DNA of 28,814 bases. It comes from an uncultured Clostridia bacterium (GTDB lineage Bacteria > Bacillota > Clostridia > Oscillospirales > Acutalibacteraceae). Shown here one piece after another: positions 16,466-24,686 of this stretch. Position 1 is the stretch's first letter, and each line of letters starts with the position of its first letter. Both the position numbers and the translations under genes were made by a program. The stretch covers positions 1 through 28,814 of the forward strand of contig CALGRR010000001.1 of NCBI GenBank assembly GCA_937880805.1. The letters run 5' to 3'. Under the pieces are notes generated by a model that was not told the origin of the DNA, did not search any database, and saw only the letters and a program-made list of their open reading frames with translations.

Positions 16466-17782
16466 ATGACCCCAATGGCAAAATACTATCAGCCTGAAAT
16501 TGAAACAGCCTCGCTTGAAGAAATAAGGGCTATCCAGAATGAAAAGCTTGTCAAGCAGGTAAAGCACGTTTATGAAAACGTAAAGTATTACCGTGACCTT
16601 ATGGATGAAAAGGGAGTAACTCCCGATGACATCAAATCCATTGACGATTTGCATAAGCTTCCGTTTCTTACCAAAGCGGATTTGCGTGATGCATACCCCT
16701 ACGGGCTTCTCGGAACAGACCTCAAAAACTGCGTAAGAATTCAGTCAACAAGCGGCACAACAGGCCGCCGTGTTGTTGCATTCTATACTCAGGAGGATGT
16801 TAATCTTTGGGAAGAGTGCTGTGCAAGAGCCATTGTTGCAGCAGGCGGCACAAATGAAGATGTTTGCCAGGTAGCTTACGGCTACGGTCTTTTCACCGGC
16901 GGTCCCGGCCTTAACGGCGGCTCGCATAAAGTTGGCTGTCTTACTCTGCCGATGTCATCAGGCAATACAGAGCGTCAGATTCAGTTTATGCAGGATCTTC
17001 ATTCAACAATTATCTGCTGCACACCCTCATATGCAGCCTATATTGGCGAAACTCTTAAAGAAATGGGTCTTACTCCCGATGATATTGACCTTAAGGCAGG
17101 TATCTTCGGAGCAGAACCCTGGACAGAAGAAATGCGTCGTGACATTGAAAAATCTCTCGGTATAAAAGCATATGATATTTACGGTCTGACCGAAACAAGC
17201 GGACCGGGCGTATCATTTGAGTGCGAAGAGCAGAGCGGTATGCACATCAATGAAGACCACTTCTTTGCAGAGATTATTGACCCCGAAACGGGAGAAGTTC
17301 TTCCCGAAGGTTCAAAGGGTGAACTCGTCTTCACAAGCCTTGATAAAGAGGCTTTCCCGCTTCTCAGATACCGCACAAGAGATATTTGTGTTCTTTCAAG
17401 AAAGAAATGCTCCTGCGGAAGAACACTCATTAAAATGTGCAAGCCTATGGGCAGAAGCGATGATATGCTTATCATCCGCGGCGTTAATGTGTTTCCCTCA
17501 CAGATTGAAACAGTCCTTCTTAAAGAGGGCTATTCAGCTAACTATCTTATAGAGGTTGACAGAGCAAACAATACCGATACACTCGATGTTTCCGTTGAGC
17601 TCACTCCCGAGCAGTTCTCCGATACAGTTAAGGATCTTGCTGCAAAGGAAAAGGCTCTTGCAAACGCAATCAAAACAATGCTCGGCATCAATCCTAAGGT
17701 TCATCTTGTTGCTCCCAAGACCATCACAAGAAGTGAAGGCAAGGCAGTAAGAGTTATAGATAAGAGAAAGCTTCACGATTAA
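16466..17782 (+). CDS. paaK: Phenylacetate-CoA ligase family enzyme
   Basis: AMP-forming aryl-acetate:CoA ligase, 438 aa (or 435 if translation starts at the fourth codon ATG, 16475; neither start has a strong ribosome binding site). Motifs: IQSTSGTTGRRVVAFYTQED (P-loop), FGAEPWTEEMRRDIEKSLGI, IYDIYGLTETSGPGV-type block ending in FECEEQSG, PLLRYRTRDICVL, the Cys-rich CSCGRTLIKMCKPMGRSDDM and IRGVNVFPSQIE. These are exactly the order found in PaaK. In anaerobes with IorAB the enzyme can work in either direction: activating aryl-acetate or releasing it with ATP formation. It sits 15 bp after iorB and 18 bp before the ACT-domain gene, a common Clostridia arrangement. Confidence 0.93.
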   Translation: MTPMAKYYQPEIETASLEEIRAIQNEKLVKQVKHVYENVKYYRDLMDEKGVTPDDIKSIDDLHKLPFLTKADLRDAYPYGLLGTDLKNCVRIQSTSGTTGRRVVAFYTQEDVNLWEECCARAIVAAGGTNEDVCQVAYGYGLFTGGPGLNGGSHKVGCLTLPMSSGNTERQIQFMQDLHSTIICCTPSYAAYIGETLKEMGLTPDDIDLKAGIFGAEPWTEEMRRDIEKSLGIKAYDIYGLTETSGPGVSFECEEQSGMHINEDHFFAEIIDPETGEVLPEGSKGELVFTSLDKEAFPLLRYRTRDICVLSRKKCSCGRTLIKMCKPMGRSDDMLIIRGVNVFPSQIETVLLKEGYSANYLIEVDRANNTDTLDVSVELTPEQFSDTVKDLAAKEKALANAIKTMLGINPKVHLVAPKTITRSEGKAVRVIDKRKLHD

Positions 17783-17800
17783 TTGAAAGGAGTTAAAGAA

Positions 17801-18223
17801 ATGAGCGTTAAACAGATTTCGGTTTTCATTGAAAACAAAAAGGGTAAGCTTGCAGAAGCAACCAGATACATTGCTGACCACAATATAAACCTCAGAGCAC
17901 TTTCAATAGCGGATACACAGGATTTCGGCATTCTCCGCCTTATCTGTGATGATCCCAAAACTGCTGATGCCGCACTCAAAGAGGGCGGATACATAACAAC
18001 CGTAACAGATGTTCTTGCTGCTGCAATTTCGGATACTCCGGGCAGCCTTGCATCAATCCTTGAAGTGCTTTCGGATGCTAATGTTATTGTTGAATATACA
18101 TATGCATTCAACTCCTCAAAGGCGGGAGCTTATATGATTTTCCGTGTTGACGATAATCAGCTTGCCGCTGCCGCACTTGCAGGTGCGGGCATCAAAACAG
18201 CAAATCAGGAAGATTTGTTCTGA
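17801..18223 (+). CDS. Double ACT-domain protein linked to aryl-acid genes
   Basis: Small protein of 140 aa composed of two ACT domains, roughly residues 4-68 (KQISVFIENKKGKLAEATRY) and 72-138 (AAAISDTPGSLASILEVLSD). Each shows the x-N/D-x-x-G-x-L ligand-binding turn: ENKKGKL and SDTPGSL. ACT domains bind amino acids and regulate partners, and stand-alone pairs like this often follow PaaK genes. The start at ATG 17801 was chosen because AAAGGAG lies at 17786-17792; an upstream in-frame TTG at 17783 would place the ribosome binding site inside the gene. Last gene of the ior operon. Sensing phenylalanine, tyrosine, tryptophan or a branched amino acid is inference. Confidence 0.85.
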   Translation: MSVKQISVFIENKKGKLAEATRYIADHNINLRALSIADTQDFGILRLICDDPKTADAALKEGGYITTVTDVLAAAISDTPGSLASILEVLSDANVIVEYTYAFNSSKAGAYMIFRVDDNQLAAAALAGAGIKTANQEDLF

Positions 18224-18231
18224 TGAATACA

Positions 18232-18275
18232 AATAAATTGACCCCCGAACTGAGAAGTTCGGGGGTCAATTTATT
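18232..18275. terminator. Bidirectional terminator between the ACT gene and gdhA
   Basis: A perfect 20-bp stem, left arm 18232-18251 and right arm 18256-18275, closed by a GAGA tetraloop. It is GC-rich in the centre (GACCCCCGAAC) with A/T-rich outer arms on both strands, so it can stop transcripts from the ior operon and from gdhA, which converge here. Confidence 0.92.
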
Positions 18276-18289
18276 GTAATAAATAAGTT

Positions 18290-19633
18290 TTAGATAAGTC
18301 CCTGAGCCATCATTGCATCGGCAACTTTAATGAAGCCTGCAATGTTTGCACCTGCAACAAGGTCATAGCCAAGGCCGTATTTTTCGGCTGCAGCGGCAGA
18401 ATTATTGTGAATATCCTTCATAATCTGCTTGAGCTTTGCATCAACCTCTTCAGCGGTCCAGCTGTATCTCATTGAGTTCTGGCTCATTTCAAGAGCTGAA
18501 ACAGCAACGCCGCCTGCATTAACTGCCTTTGAGGGAGCAACAGCCTTGCAGTTTGCCTTGAGATATGCAAGAGCATCATTTGTTGTGGGCATATTTGCAA
18601 CCTCAATGTAGTAGGGAACGCCGTTTGCAACAAGCTTTTCAGCCTGAGCCATATCGATTTCGTTCTGTGTTGCACAAGGCATTGCAACGTCAACCTTAAC
18701 TCCCCAGGGCTTTTCGCCTGCGTGGAATTCAGCACCGAATTTATCGGCATAGTCCTGAACCTTATCGCGGCCCGATGCTCTCATTTCGAGCATATATTCA
18801 ATTTTTTCATCTGTGCTGATGCCGTCTTTATCGTAAACATAACCGTCGGGGCCTGAAATGGTAAGAACCTTACCGCCAAGCTCTGTTATCTTCTTAACAG
18901 CACCCCAGGCAACATTGCCGAAGCCTGAAATTGCAAAGGTCTTGCCCTTGATTTCTTCGCCGAAATGCTTGAACATTTCAACTGCATAATATGTTGCACC
19001 GTAGCCGGTTGCTTCGGGTCTGATGAGAGAACCTCCGTATGAAAGACCCTTACCGGTGAGAACGCCGTTTTCAAAAGCACCTCTGATGCGTCTGTACTGA
19101 CCGTAAAGATAACCGATTTCTCTGCCGCCAACACCGATGTCACCTGCGGGAACGTCAATATCGGGGCCGATGTGTCTGTAAAGCTCTGTCATAAAAGCCT
19201 GGCAGAAACGAAGAATTTCGCTGTCGCTCTTGCCTCTGGGGTCAAAATCGGAGCCGCCCTTTGCACCGCCGATGGGAAGACCTGTGAGGCTGTTTTTGAA
19301 GGTCTGCTCAAAAGCAAGGAACTTCATAATGCCGATGTATACGGAAGGATGGAAGCGAAGACCGCCCTTGTAGGGGCCGATAGCTCCGTTGAACTGAACT
19401 CTGTAGCCTCTGTTAACCTGAACGTTGCCGTTATCGTCAACCCAGGTAACTCTGAAAGAAATCTGTCTTTCAGGTTCAGCCATTCTTTCAAGAAGAGCAA
19501 ACTTCTCATATTCGGGATGCTGGTCAATAACGGGTTTAAGTGATTCAAAAACCTCGGTTACTGTCTGGACAAACTCGGGCTCGGTTGCGTTTTTCTTTGC
19601 AACCGCATCAATAGTGCGCTGGATATAACTCAT
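18290..19633 (-). CDS. gdhA: Glutamate dehydrogenase, hexameric NADP type
   Basis: Protein of 447 aa that reversibly aminates 2-oxoglutarate to glutamate in the cytoplasm. Visible blocks: GPYKGGLRFHPSVYIGIMKF (substrate site), LPIGGAKGGSDFDPRGKS with catalytic K125, VPAGDIGVGGREIGYLYGQY, the Rossmann GFGNVAWGAVKKITELGGKV, and SKAVNAGGVAVSALEMSQNS. These match the E. coli/Clostridium small GDH family. The start was set at ATG 19633 because AAGGAG lies about 8 nt upstream; an in-frame GTG three codons earlier overlaps that site. Monocistronic by context. It would connect ammonia to the transamination step that feeds the ior pathway. Confidence 0.96.
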   Translation of the reverse strand: MSYIQRTIDAVAKKNATEPEFVQTVTEVFESLKPVIDQHPEYEKFALLERMAEPERQISFRVTWVDDNGNVQVNRGYRVQFNGAIGPYKGGLRFHPSVYIGIMKFLAFEQTFKNSLTGLPIGGAKGGSDFDPRGKSDSEILRFCQAFMTELYRHIGPDIDVPAGDIGVGGREIGYLYGQYRRIRGAFENGVLTGKGLSYGGSLIRPEATGYGATYYAVEMFKHFGEEIKGKTFAISGFGNVAWGAVKKITELGGKVLTISGPDGYVYDKDGISTDEKIEYMLEMRASGRDKVQDYADKFGAEFHAGEKPWGVKVDVAMPCATQNEIDMAQAEKLVANGVPYYIEVANMPTTNDALAYLKANCKAVAPSKAVNAGGVAVSALEMSQNSMRYSWTAEEVDAKLKQIMKDIHNNSAAAAEKYGLGYDLVAGANIAGFIKVADAMMAQGLI

Positions 19634-19969
19634 AAAAAACACTCCTTAAAGCTGTGTATTACCAAAATCATTTCGCATAACTCTTTAGCAAGTTAAAACG
19701 ATACAATATATAATATTGATATTTTATACCGATAGTTCTGAAATTGCAACATTTTTCTTTACACTTTCAAAATTTTGTAAAAAATGTTTAATCAATACAC
19801 ATTTGCGGGCGATTTTTGCAACTATTCACAAAAAATCTTTCAAAAATTGCAATCTTTTAAATTTCTAAAACCGAAAATGAAAGTTATTTTGCATATTTTT
19901 ATGCATTCTGTTGATAAATTTTATTGATTATGGTATTATTATATCATTATAGAATTGCGGAGGATTATT
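19634..19969. other. AT-rich divergent control region between gdhA and the FAD oxidoreductase
   Basis: No gene is seen in these 336 bases. They contain the plus-strand promoter at 19911-19939, a small palindrome GCATA-TTTT-TATGC (19891-19904) just upstream of it, and an imperfect inverted repeat between AACATTTTT (19748-19756) and 19776-19788. In so AT-rich a stretch the last may be chance. A gdhA promoter must lie here on the minus strand but I could not choose one with confidence. Confidence 0.5.
19911..19939 (+). promoter_or_regulatory. Promoter of the FAD oxidoreductase gene
   Basis: TTGATA (19911-19916), 17-bp spacer, TATTAT (19934-19939), with TG one base before the -10 (extended -10). 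The start point should lie about 25 bp before the start codon, giving a very short leader. Confidence 0.7.
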
Positions 19970-21292
19970 ATGGGTAAAAGAATTATTGTTGCAGGTCTCG
20001 GTCACGGCGGTATTGCGGCGGCAGCTCTTCTCGCAAAAGAAGGCTTTGATGTAACTGTTTACGAAAAGAAAAAAGAGGGCACCCTCGGCTATGACTGGAC
20101 CGACATTTTTGCACCCAAGGCACTTGCAGCGGCGGGTATTGAAATGCCCCCCGAAGATAAATACGAATATAAAGAGGATATGACATTTTTCGGGCCCACA
20201 TCGCCGATTGGGTTAAAACAGCGTGTTTCTCCGGAAAGACGTGAAATAAAGATGGAACGCCGTGATATTTATGAGCATCTGATTAACCACGCTCTTAACT
20301 GCGGCGTAAAGATAGAATATGAGTGCGAGGTAAAGGCTCCGATTATTCTCGGCAGCAGAGTTGTTGGCATTCAGACCGAAAAGGGCGATGTTTACGGCGA
20401 TTTGATTATTGATGCGTGCGGTATGAATTCGCCCGTAAGAAGAAATCTGCCTGAAAGTTTTTCAATAGAAAAAGAAGTTGCCCGCAATGAAAAAATAACC
20501 ATATACAGAGCGTTTTATAATGTTGCTTCCGAAGAAGAGGTTGAAGCTAAATTCAAGGTTATGCTTTTTAAAGGCGGAAAACTCGGCATCAGCTGGGTTG
20601 CAAGCGAAGAAGAACATACGGATGTTCTTATTGGCAGATTTGATGATTTTGATATTGATGAGGTTGAAAGCTTTACCGAATATCTGCGTCAGGATAACCC
20701 CAGACTCGGCAGAGAAAAATTAAGAGGCGGTCAGTTTGTTGATATTCCCGTTCGTCAGCAGCTTGCGGTTATGGTGGGTGACGGTTATGCCGCAATCGGC
20801 GACAGTGCATTTATGACAGTTCCCCTTATCGGCTCGGGTATGGCAAATGCCTTTAAAGCGGCAGGTATGCTTGCTCAGGCGGTGCTTAAAGATAAGGATT
20901 GCGAATTTACTGCAGAAACACTCTGGAAATATCAGGTTGAATATTATAAACAACTCGGTGCGGGTCTTGCACCGCTTGCCTGTGCAAAGCTTTTGCTTCT
21001 GACACTTACTCCTCAGGAGGTTGATTTTGTTATCGACAGCGGAATCATCAATCAGGATGATGTTACTATGGATGCCGATTTTACAAGTCTCGGCAGTTCG
21101 ATGAAGCTTGACCCCAAGGATTTGATTAACAAGGCAAAGGGTGTTTGCCGCGACCCCGAGCTTCTTAAAAAGATTGTTGCCTGCGGTGTTAGAATGGGCA
21201 AGGTTTCCGCCGCTTGTGCAATGATGCCCAAGAAGTGGAATAAAGACAGAGTTAAAGCCTGGGCAAAGGTATATAACTATTCTTTTAAATAA
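19970..21292 (+). CDS. FAD-dependent oxidoreductase (geranylgeranyl reductase/FixC-like)
   Basis: Flavoprotein of 440 aa. The N-terminal dinucleotide-binding motif GLGHGG (9-14) and the acidic end of the second strand in VTVYEKK place FAD. A second FAD motif, VGDGYAAIGDSAFMTVPLIG and SGMANAFKAAG, is the GD block of the group A flavin monooxygenase/geranylgeranyl reductase superfamily. The start was placed at ATG 19970, which follows GCGGAGG; an in-frame TTG five codons upstream would include that site. The gene stands alone, convergent with the MBL gene. The substrate is not apparent. In an anaerobe a reductase of lipid or quinone-like double bonds is more likely than an oxygen-using hydroxylase, but this is inference. 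Confidence 0.8.
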   Translation: MGKRIIVAGLGHGGIAAAALLAKEGFDVTVYEKKKEGTLGYDWTDIFAPKALAAAGIEMPPEDKYEYKEDMTFFGPTSPIGLKQRVSPERREIKMERRDIYEHLINHALNCGVKIEYECEVKAPIILGSRVVGIQTEKGDVYGDLIIDACGMNSPVRRNLPESFSIEKEVARNEKITIYRAFYNVASEEEVEAKFKVMLFKGGKLGISWVASEEEHTDVLIGRFDDFDIDEVESFTEYLRQDNPRLGREKLRGGQFVDIPVRQQLAVMVGDGYAAIGDSAFMTVPLIGSGMANAFKAAGMLAQAVLKDKDCEFTAETLWKYQVEYYKQLGAGLAPLACAKLLLLTLTPQEVDFVIDSGIINQDDVTMDADFTSLGSSMKLDPKDLINKAKGVCRDPELLKKIVACGVRMGKVSAACAMMPKKWNKDRVKAWAKVYNYSFK

Positions 21293-21297
21293 AAAAT

Positions 21298-21324
21298 GCT
21301 CTCTGTGTTTTTTACACAGAGAGC
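21298..21324. terminator. Bidirectional terminator between FAD oxidoreductase and MBL genes
   Basis: GCTCTCTGTGT (21298-21308) pairs with ACACAGAGAGC (21314-21324), 11 bp, loop TTTTT. It has A-rich sequence before and T-rich sequence after (TCTTTGTTTT), so it serves both converging genes. Confidence 0.85.
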
Positions 21325-21332
21325 TCTTTGTT

Positions 21333-22607
21333 TTATTCGGATTTACCGCTTCTTTTAAGAAAATCGTTATATAACTGCTGTTTTCTTTCTTCCGTATATT
21401 CGTATGCCCAGAGATTATAAATTCCGTTGAAATCTTCAAAGGTTTCGTCAGGCAGAATTTTTGTGTTGCCGTAAACATAGGGCAGGGGAATTTCAACCGT
21501 TCCGTTTGATGCAATGTGATATTCCTTTGAAATTTCAATGGCAACCCGATTTGCTTCCTGGCGGGGAAGCTCTTCGTCAAATTTGATTTCCGTTATGGGA
21601 AAAAGAATGCATTGGGCATTTGCACGGCGGTAGAATTCAGGCGAGGTGCCCGAATGACCGTGGTGCGACATCTGAACAACATCGCATCTGAGAAAATCCT
21701 TATATCGTTTAATAATGATTTTATCGCTTTCGGCAGAGCTGTCACCGGGAAAAAGAACTTTGCAGTCTCCGGCCTTCATCATAAGCGAAACAGAGGTGTT
21801 GTTGAAATCTCTGAAATGTGCGGGAAAAACATCCTCGTGAGTGCAAAGAACATCAAATTCAAGGTTGCCGATATAAAAATGCTGGCCTGCGTGAAGCCTG
21901 ATTTTTTTAATATCGGGGTTCTTATCCATAGTTGCTTCAAAGCGTTCAATGAGCTTTATTGCGGGAGTGCCCCAATAAATGCCGTCTTCGTTATCTGACG
22001 AAGGAAAATTATAATAAATCGCCTTAATGTCAATTTCATCCTTGTGATAATCAATAACATCAAGGAATTTGCATATATGGTCATCGTGGGCGTGAGAGAA
22101 AAACCAGCCCGAAACAACGGGCTTTTTGCCGCCGTTCATTTTCTTTAAGAATTCGCATATTCTTATATCATCGTTAACCGAATATGTGTGAGCACTGTCA
22201 ATAACAAAAAATGAGCCGTCGCCGCATCTCACAAAATAGCACATTCCGCAGTCAATGAGTGAATGGTCAACCTCAAACTGCCACAAAACGGGCGGAACAT
22301 CATTGCCGCATTCGGGTTCTTTACTGTAAGAGGGCAAGTCGGGGTCGGCGATAATTCTCATTATTCTTTCGCCTTCACAATAATATGTGTGCACCGTTAA
22401 ATCAGAGCAGTATGTTCTGAATTCATTATCTTCAATTATGTTTGCCTGATAAAGCCTGAATCCGCTGCTTTCAAGTTTATTGCAATATGAGTCAAAAACA
22501 GTTTTTGTGCAGTTGTTGTAACGAAGAAGATGTGTGCCTCTTCCGCAATAATACTCTTCGGGTGAGGATAAATCGGGAAGGGGAACGGAGTTGAATATAC
22601 TGTTCAT
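21333..22607 (-). CDS. Metallo-beta-lactamase-fold hydrolase with an N-terminal extension
   Basis: Protein of 424 aa. The MBL fold starts near residue 118 and shows the zinc motif HAHDDH (172-177) in SGWFFSHAHDDHICKF, then KVLFPGDSSAESDK (Asp ligand) and VVQMSHHGHSGTS (His ligands), as in ComEC-C/YqgX-like hydrolases. The first ~115 residues (CGRGTHLLRYNN, RTYCSDLTVHTYYCEGE) form a separate region I do not recognise; it is rich in Tyr and Cys. No signal peptide, so cytoplasmic. The start was put at ATG 22607, preceded by GGGAGC at a good distance; an upstream in-frame ATG would swallow that site. Substrate unknown; nucleotide, phosphodiester or lactone hydrolysis are all possible. Confidence 0.82.
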   Translation of the reverse strand: MNSIFNSVPLPDLSSPEEYYCGRGTHLLRYNNCTKTVFDSYCNKLESSGFRLYQANIIEDNEFRTYCSDLTVHTYYCEGERIMRIIADPDLPSYSKEPECGNDVPPVLWQFEVDHSLIDCGMCYFVRCGDGSFFVIDSAHTYSVNDDIRICEFLKKMNGGKKPVVSGWFFSHAHDDHICKFLDVIDYHKDEIDIKAIYYNFPSSDNEDGIYWGTPAIKLIERFEATMDKNPDIKKIRLHAGQHFYIGNLEFDVLCTHEDVFPAHFRDFNNTSVSLMMKAGDCKVLFPGDSSAESDKIIIKRYKDFLRCDVVQMSHHGHSGTSPEFYRRANAQCILFPITEIKFDEELPRQEANRVAIEISKEYHIASNGTVEIPLPYVYGNTKILPDETFEDFNGIYNLWAYEYTEERKQQLYNDFLKRSGKSE

Positions 22608-22639
22608 TTTAACAGCTCCCTGCATTATTATTAATTGCG

Positions 22640-22648
22640 ATTATATCA
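22640..22648 (-). promoter_or_regulatory. Extended -10 promoter element for the MBL gene
   Basis: On the minus strand the sequence reads TGATATAAT, a perfect TATAAT with the TGn extension, 33 bp before the chosen start. The hexamer 17 bp further upstream is TTGCGG, a poor -35, which is usual for extended -10 promoters. Confidence 0.5.
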
Positions 22649-22674
22649 TACGGCATTTTTCACCGCAACTTATT

Positions 22675-22741
22675 TTGTTAATTTTCTGTGCATTTTTTTA
22701 TAAAATATTGAATTGAGAAAGGCATAGTGCTAAAATAATTA
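22675..22741 (+). promoter_or_regulatory. Candidate promoters for the secreted hydrolase gene
   Basis: TTGTTA (22675-22680), 18 bp, TATAAA (22699-22704) is one option; TTGAGA (22713-22718), 17 bp, TAATTA (22736-22741) is another. Both are only moderate matches and I cannot choose between them. Confidence 0.35.
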
Positions 22742-22762
22742 CAGATACGGAGGTGTGGCTGA

Positions 22763-24655
22763 ATGAAAAAAATCATTTCTGTTTTGATTTGCACGGTTAT
22801 GGCTTTTTCTGCAATAAACGCAGAGGCCTTTGCCGTTAAAAAGAATATACCAACCATTCTGATTTCGGGTTTTATGTGTTCACAGCTTTATCTTGATTTC
22901 GGAGAAGAAAATCAAAAAAAGGTGTGGGGAATCGAAGCCGACGATGTTTTCGGCAGAATAAAAGACGATTTTTCAAACCTTGCAAAATCAACAGCAGGGC
23001 TGCTTATAGGAAGAAAAGATAATTTTGCGGCAACGCTCGGAGAGGGTGCGGCAGCAATTCTTGAAAAGCTTTCCTGCCTGCCAGACGGCACATCAGAATA
23101 TAATATCGGATTTTATCCCAACAATCCGCAAACCTCAAATCTTGAATATATGCTCTCTGATGAAAACCGTAAAAAATATCTTTATGAGATACCGTTCTGC
23201 GAATATTTTTCAACTGTGACCGATCCGTCGCAGGTTTTTGTTTTTCAGTATGATTCAAGAATGGATCCCTTCACGATTTCTGAAAATCTCAGAAGCTATA
23301 TAAAAGCGATAAAAGAATATACGGGAGCCGAAAAGGTTAATGTTTTTGCATTGAGCTACGGCGGACTGATTACCTCAACATATCTTACCCGCTACGGCAG
23401 CGAGAAGGATGTTGGCAAAGCTGTTATGAGCGTTCCCGCACTTGGAGGAACGGATATTCCATACAGAATTTTTACACGGAATATTGATTTTCCGCTTGAG
23501 GTTCTGATAAAGTTTTTTGAAACGGCAACAAGGGGAGAAAGCAATTTTGCCAGATTTTTTGAATATTCAGAAAGGCTTGAGGGTCTTGGCGATTTCGCTC
23601 AGACCGTGTGCTCCGAAGGGTTAACCGATATAATAAAATATTGGCCGAGTATCTGGGCACTTTGCTCAACCGAATATTACGAAGGTCTGAAAGCCGAAAT
23701 TCTTGACCCCGTTGAGAATAAGCTGATAATTGATGCTGCGGATAAAGTGCATTATGAGGTTATGGAAAATCTTCCCGAAACCTTTGCAGCCTGCAAAGAA
23801 AACGGAACAGAAATATTTATTCTGTGCAGCACGGGCAGCAGCGTATGCCTTGGAGGAGAAAACAACGGCGATGCCGTTTTGCCTGCAAAGGGTGTTTCGG
23901 GTGCCACCTGTGCACCTCTCGGCAAAAGATTTGCAAACGGCTATCAGGGCGTTAAAACCTCTTGTTCATACCCAAGTCATAACCATATTTCGCCATCAAT
24001 GGAAATTGATGCATCAAGTGCTTATCTGCCCGAAAACACCTGGTTTGTTGACGGACAGTATCACGGTCAGTATTATTATGAAGACTACACCCGCTCGCTT
24101 GTAACAAAGCTTTTGCTTACCGATGAAATCAAGGATATTTATTCAGACCCCGATTATCCGCAGTTTGAAATTTCAAATCATTCCTACAGAACGGTTTATG
24201 CGGGATTCGACAAAAGTCTTTCGGGCTTTATAAACAGCAAAGATAAAACGCTGAATATCAAAAATATCAGCGATTCCAATCATATCAAGATTCTTTCGGT
24301 AATTGCCGACGGTGTCAATTTGGAGTTTGATGTTTCGGATTCGGGCTTCATTTCAAGCGGAGAAACTGCATTTGTTCCGTTCAGCGGTGAGCTGCCCGAT
24401 GAAGGCTCGGTTTATGCGGGAATAACGGTTAATTATATTGAAATCGGCAGCCTGACTCCGTTCTGTTCTTCACATTTTGATTTTACCGTTAGTAACGGCG
24501 AAGCAGTCGGATACAGCGGCGGATATGCAGCTGCCAAGCCTGAAACAATGCTGAAGAAAAATGCACCCGAATGGCTTTATAATTTTCTTGAAAAAACTTC
24601 GCTCCGTCAGGGCATAGAATGCATATATGACACGATATATAATAAGCTGAAATAA
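22763..24655 (+). CDS. Secreted alpha/beta-hydrolase, LCAT/lipase-like
   Basis: Protein of 630 aa with a signal peptide (MKKIISVLICTVMAFSAINA, likely cut after AEAFA at residue 24). The mature N terminus IPTILISGFMCSQLYLD resembles the start of lecithin:cholesterol acyltransferase-type lipases. The nucleophile is probably S198 in NVFALSYGGL, an A-x-S-x-G variant of G-x-S-x-G. A candidate acid is D369 in ENNGDAVLP, and candidate His residues are 405 and 407 in SHNHISPSMEID, in the right order for a Ser-Asp-His triad. Residues after ~455 form a separate beta-rich, immunoglobulin-like C-terminal region (TLNIKNISDSNHIKILSV). GGAGGTG precedes the ATG. Expected to act outside the cell on a lipid or ester; the C-terminal part may bind a surface. 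Confidence 0.75.
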   Translation: MKKIISVLICTVMAFSAINAEAFAVKKNIPTILISGFMCSQLYLDFGEENQKKVWGIEADDVFGRIKDDFSNLAKSTAGLLIGRKDNFAATLGEGAAAILEKLSCLPDGTSEYNIGFYPNNPQTSNLEYMLSDENRKKYLYEIPFCEYFSTVTDPSQVFVFQYDSRMDPFTISENLRSYIKAIKEYTGAEKVNVFALSYGGLITSTYLTRYGSEKDVGKAVMSVPALGGTDIPYRIFTRNIDFPLEVLIKFFETATRGESNFARFFEYSERLEGLGDFAQTVCSEGLTDIIKYWPSIWALCSTEYYEGLKAEILDPVENKLIIDAADKVHYEVMENLPETFAACKENGTEIFILCSTGSSVCLGGENNGDAVLPAKGVSGATCAPLGKRFANGYQGVKTSCSYPSHNHISPSMEIDASSAYLPENTWFVDGQYHGQYYYEDYTRSLVTKLLLTDEIKDIYSDPDYPQFEISNHSYRTVYAGFDKSLSGFINSKDKTLNIKNISDSNHIKILSVIADGVNLEFDVSDSGFISSGETAFVPFSGELPDEGSVYAGITVNYIEIGSLTPFCSSHFDFTVSNGEAVGYSGGYAAAKPETMLKKNAPEWLYNFLEKTSLRQGIECIYDTIYNKLK

Positions 24656-24684
24656 AAAAGCTGAAGCGTGAGCTTCAGCTTTTT
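24655..24684. terminator. Bidirectional terminator between the hydrolase and MATE genes
   Basis: AAAAAGCTGAAGC (24655-24667), loop GTGA, GCTTCAGCTTTTT (24672-24684): a perfect 13-bp inverted repeat with A and T runs on the outer ends. It begins at the last base of the hydrolase stop codon and ends two bases before the MATE stop codon. Confidence 0.92.
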
Positions 24685-24686
24685 CC

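Noticed and set aside
17783..17800. Upstream TTG start for the ACT-domain gene
   Set aside because: The AAAGGAG ribosome binding site for ATG 17801 would be inside the coding region; the ACT fold starts right after the ATG. The same reasoning moved the starts of gdhA, the FAD oxidoreductase, the MBL gene and the DapA-family gene.
20720..21580. 286-codon minus-strand frame
   Set aside because: It overlaps both the FAD oxidoreductase and the end of the MBL gene, crosses a bidirectional terminator and has no domain; shadow of the codon bias of the real genes.
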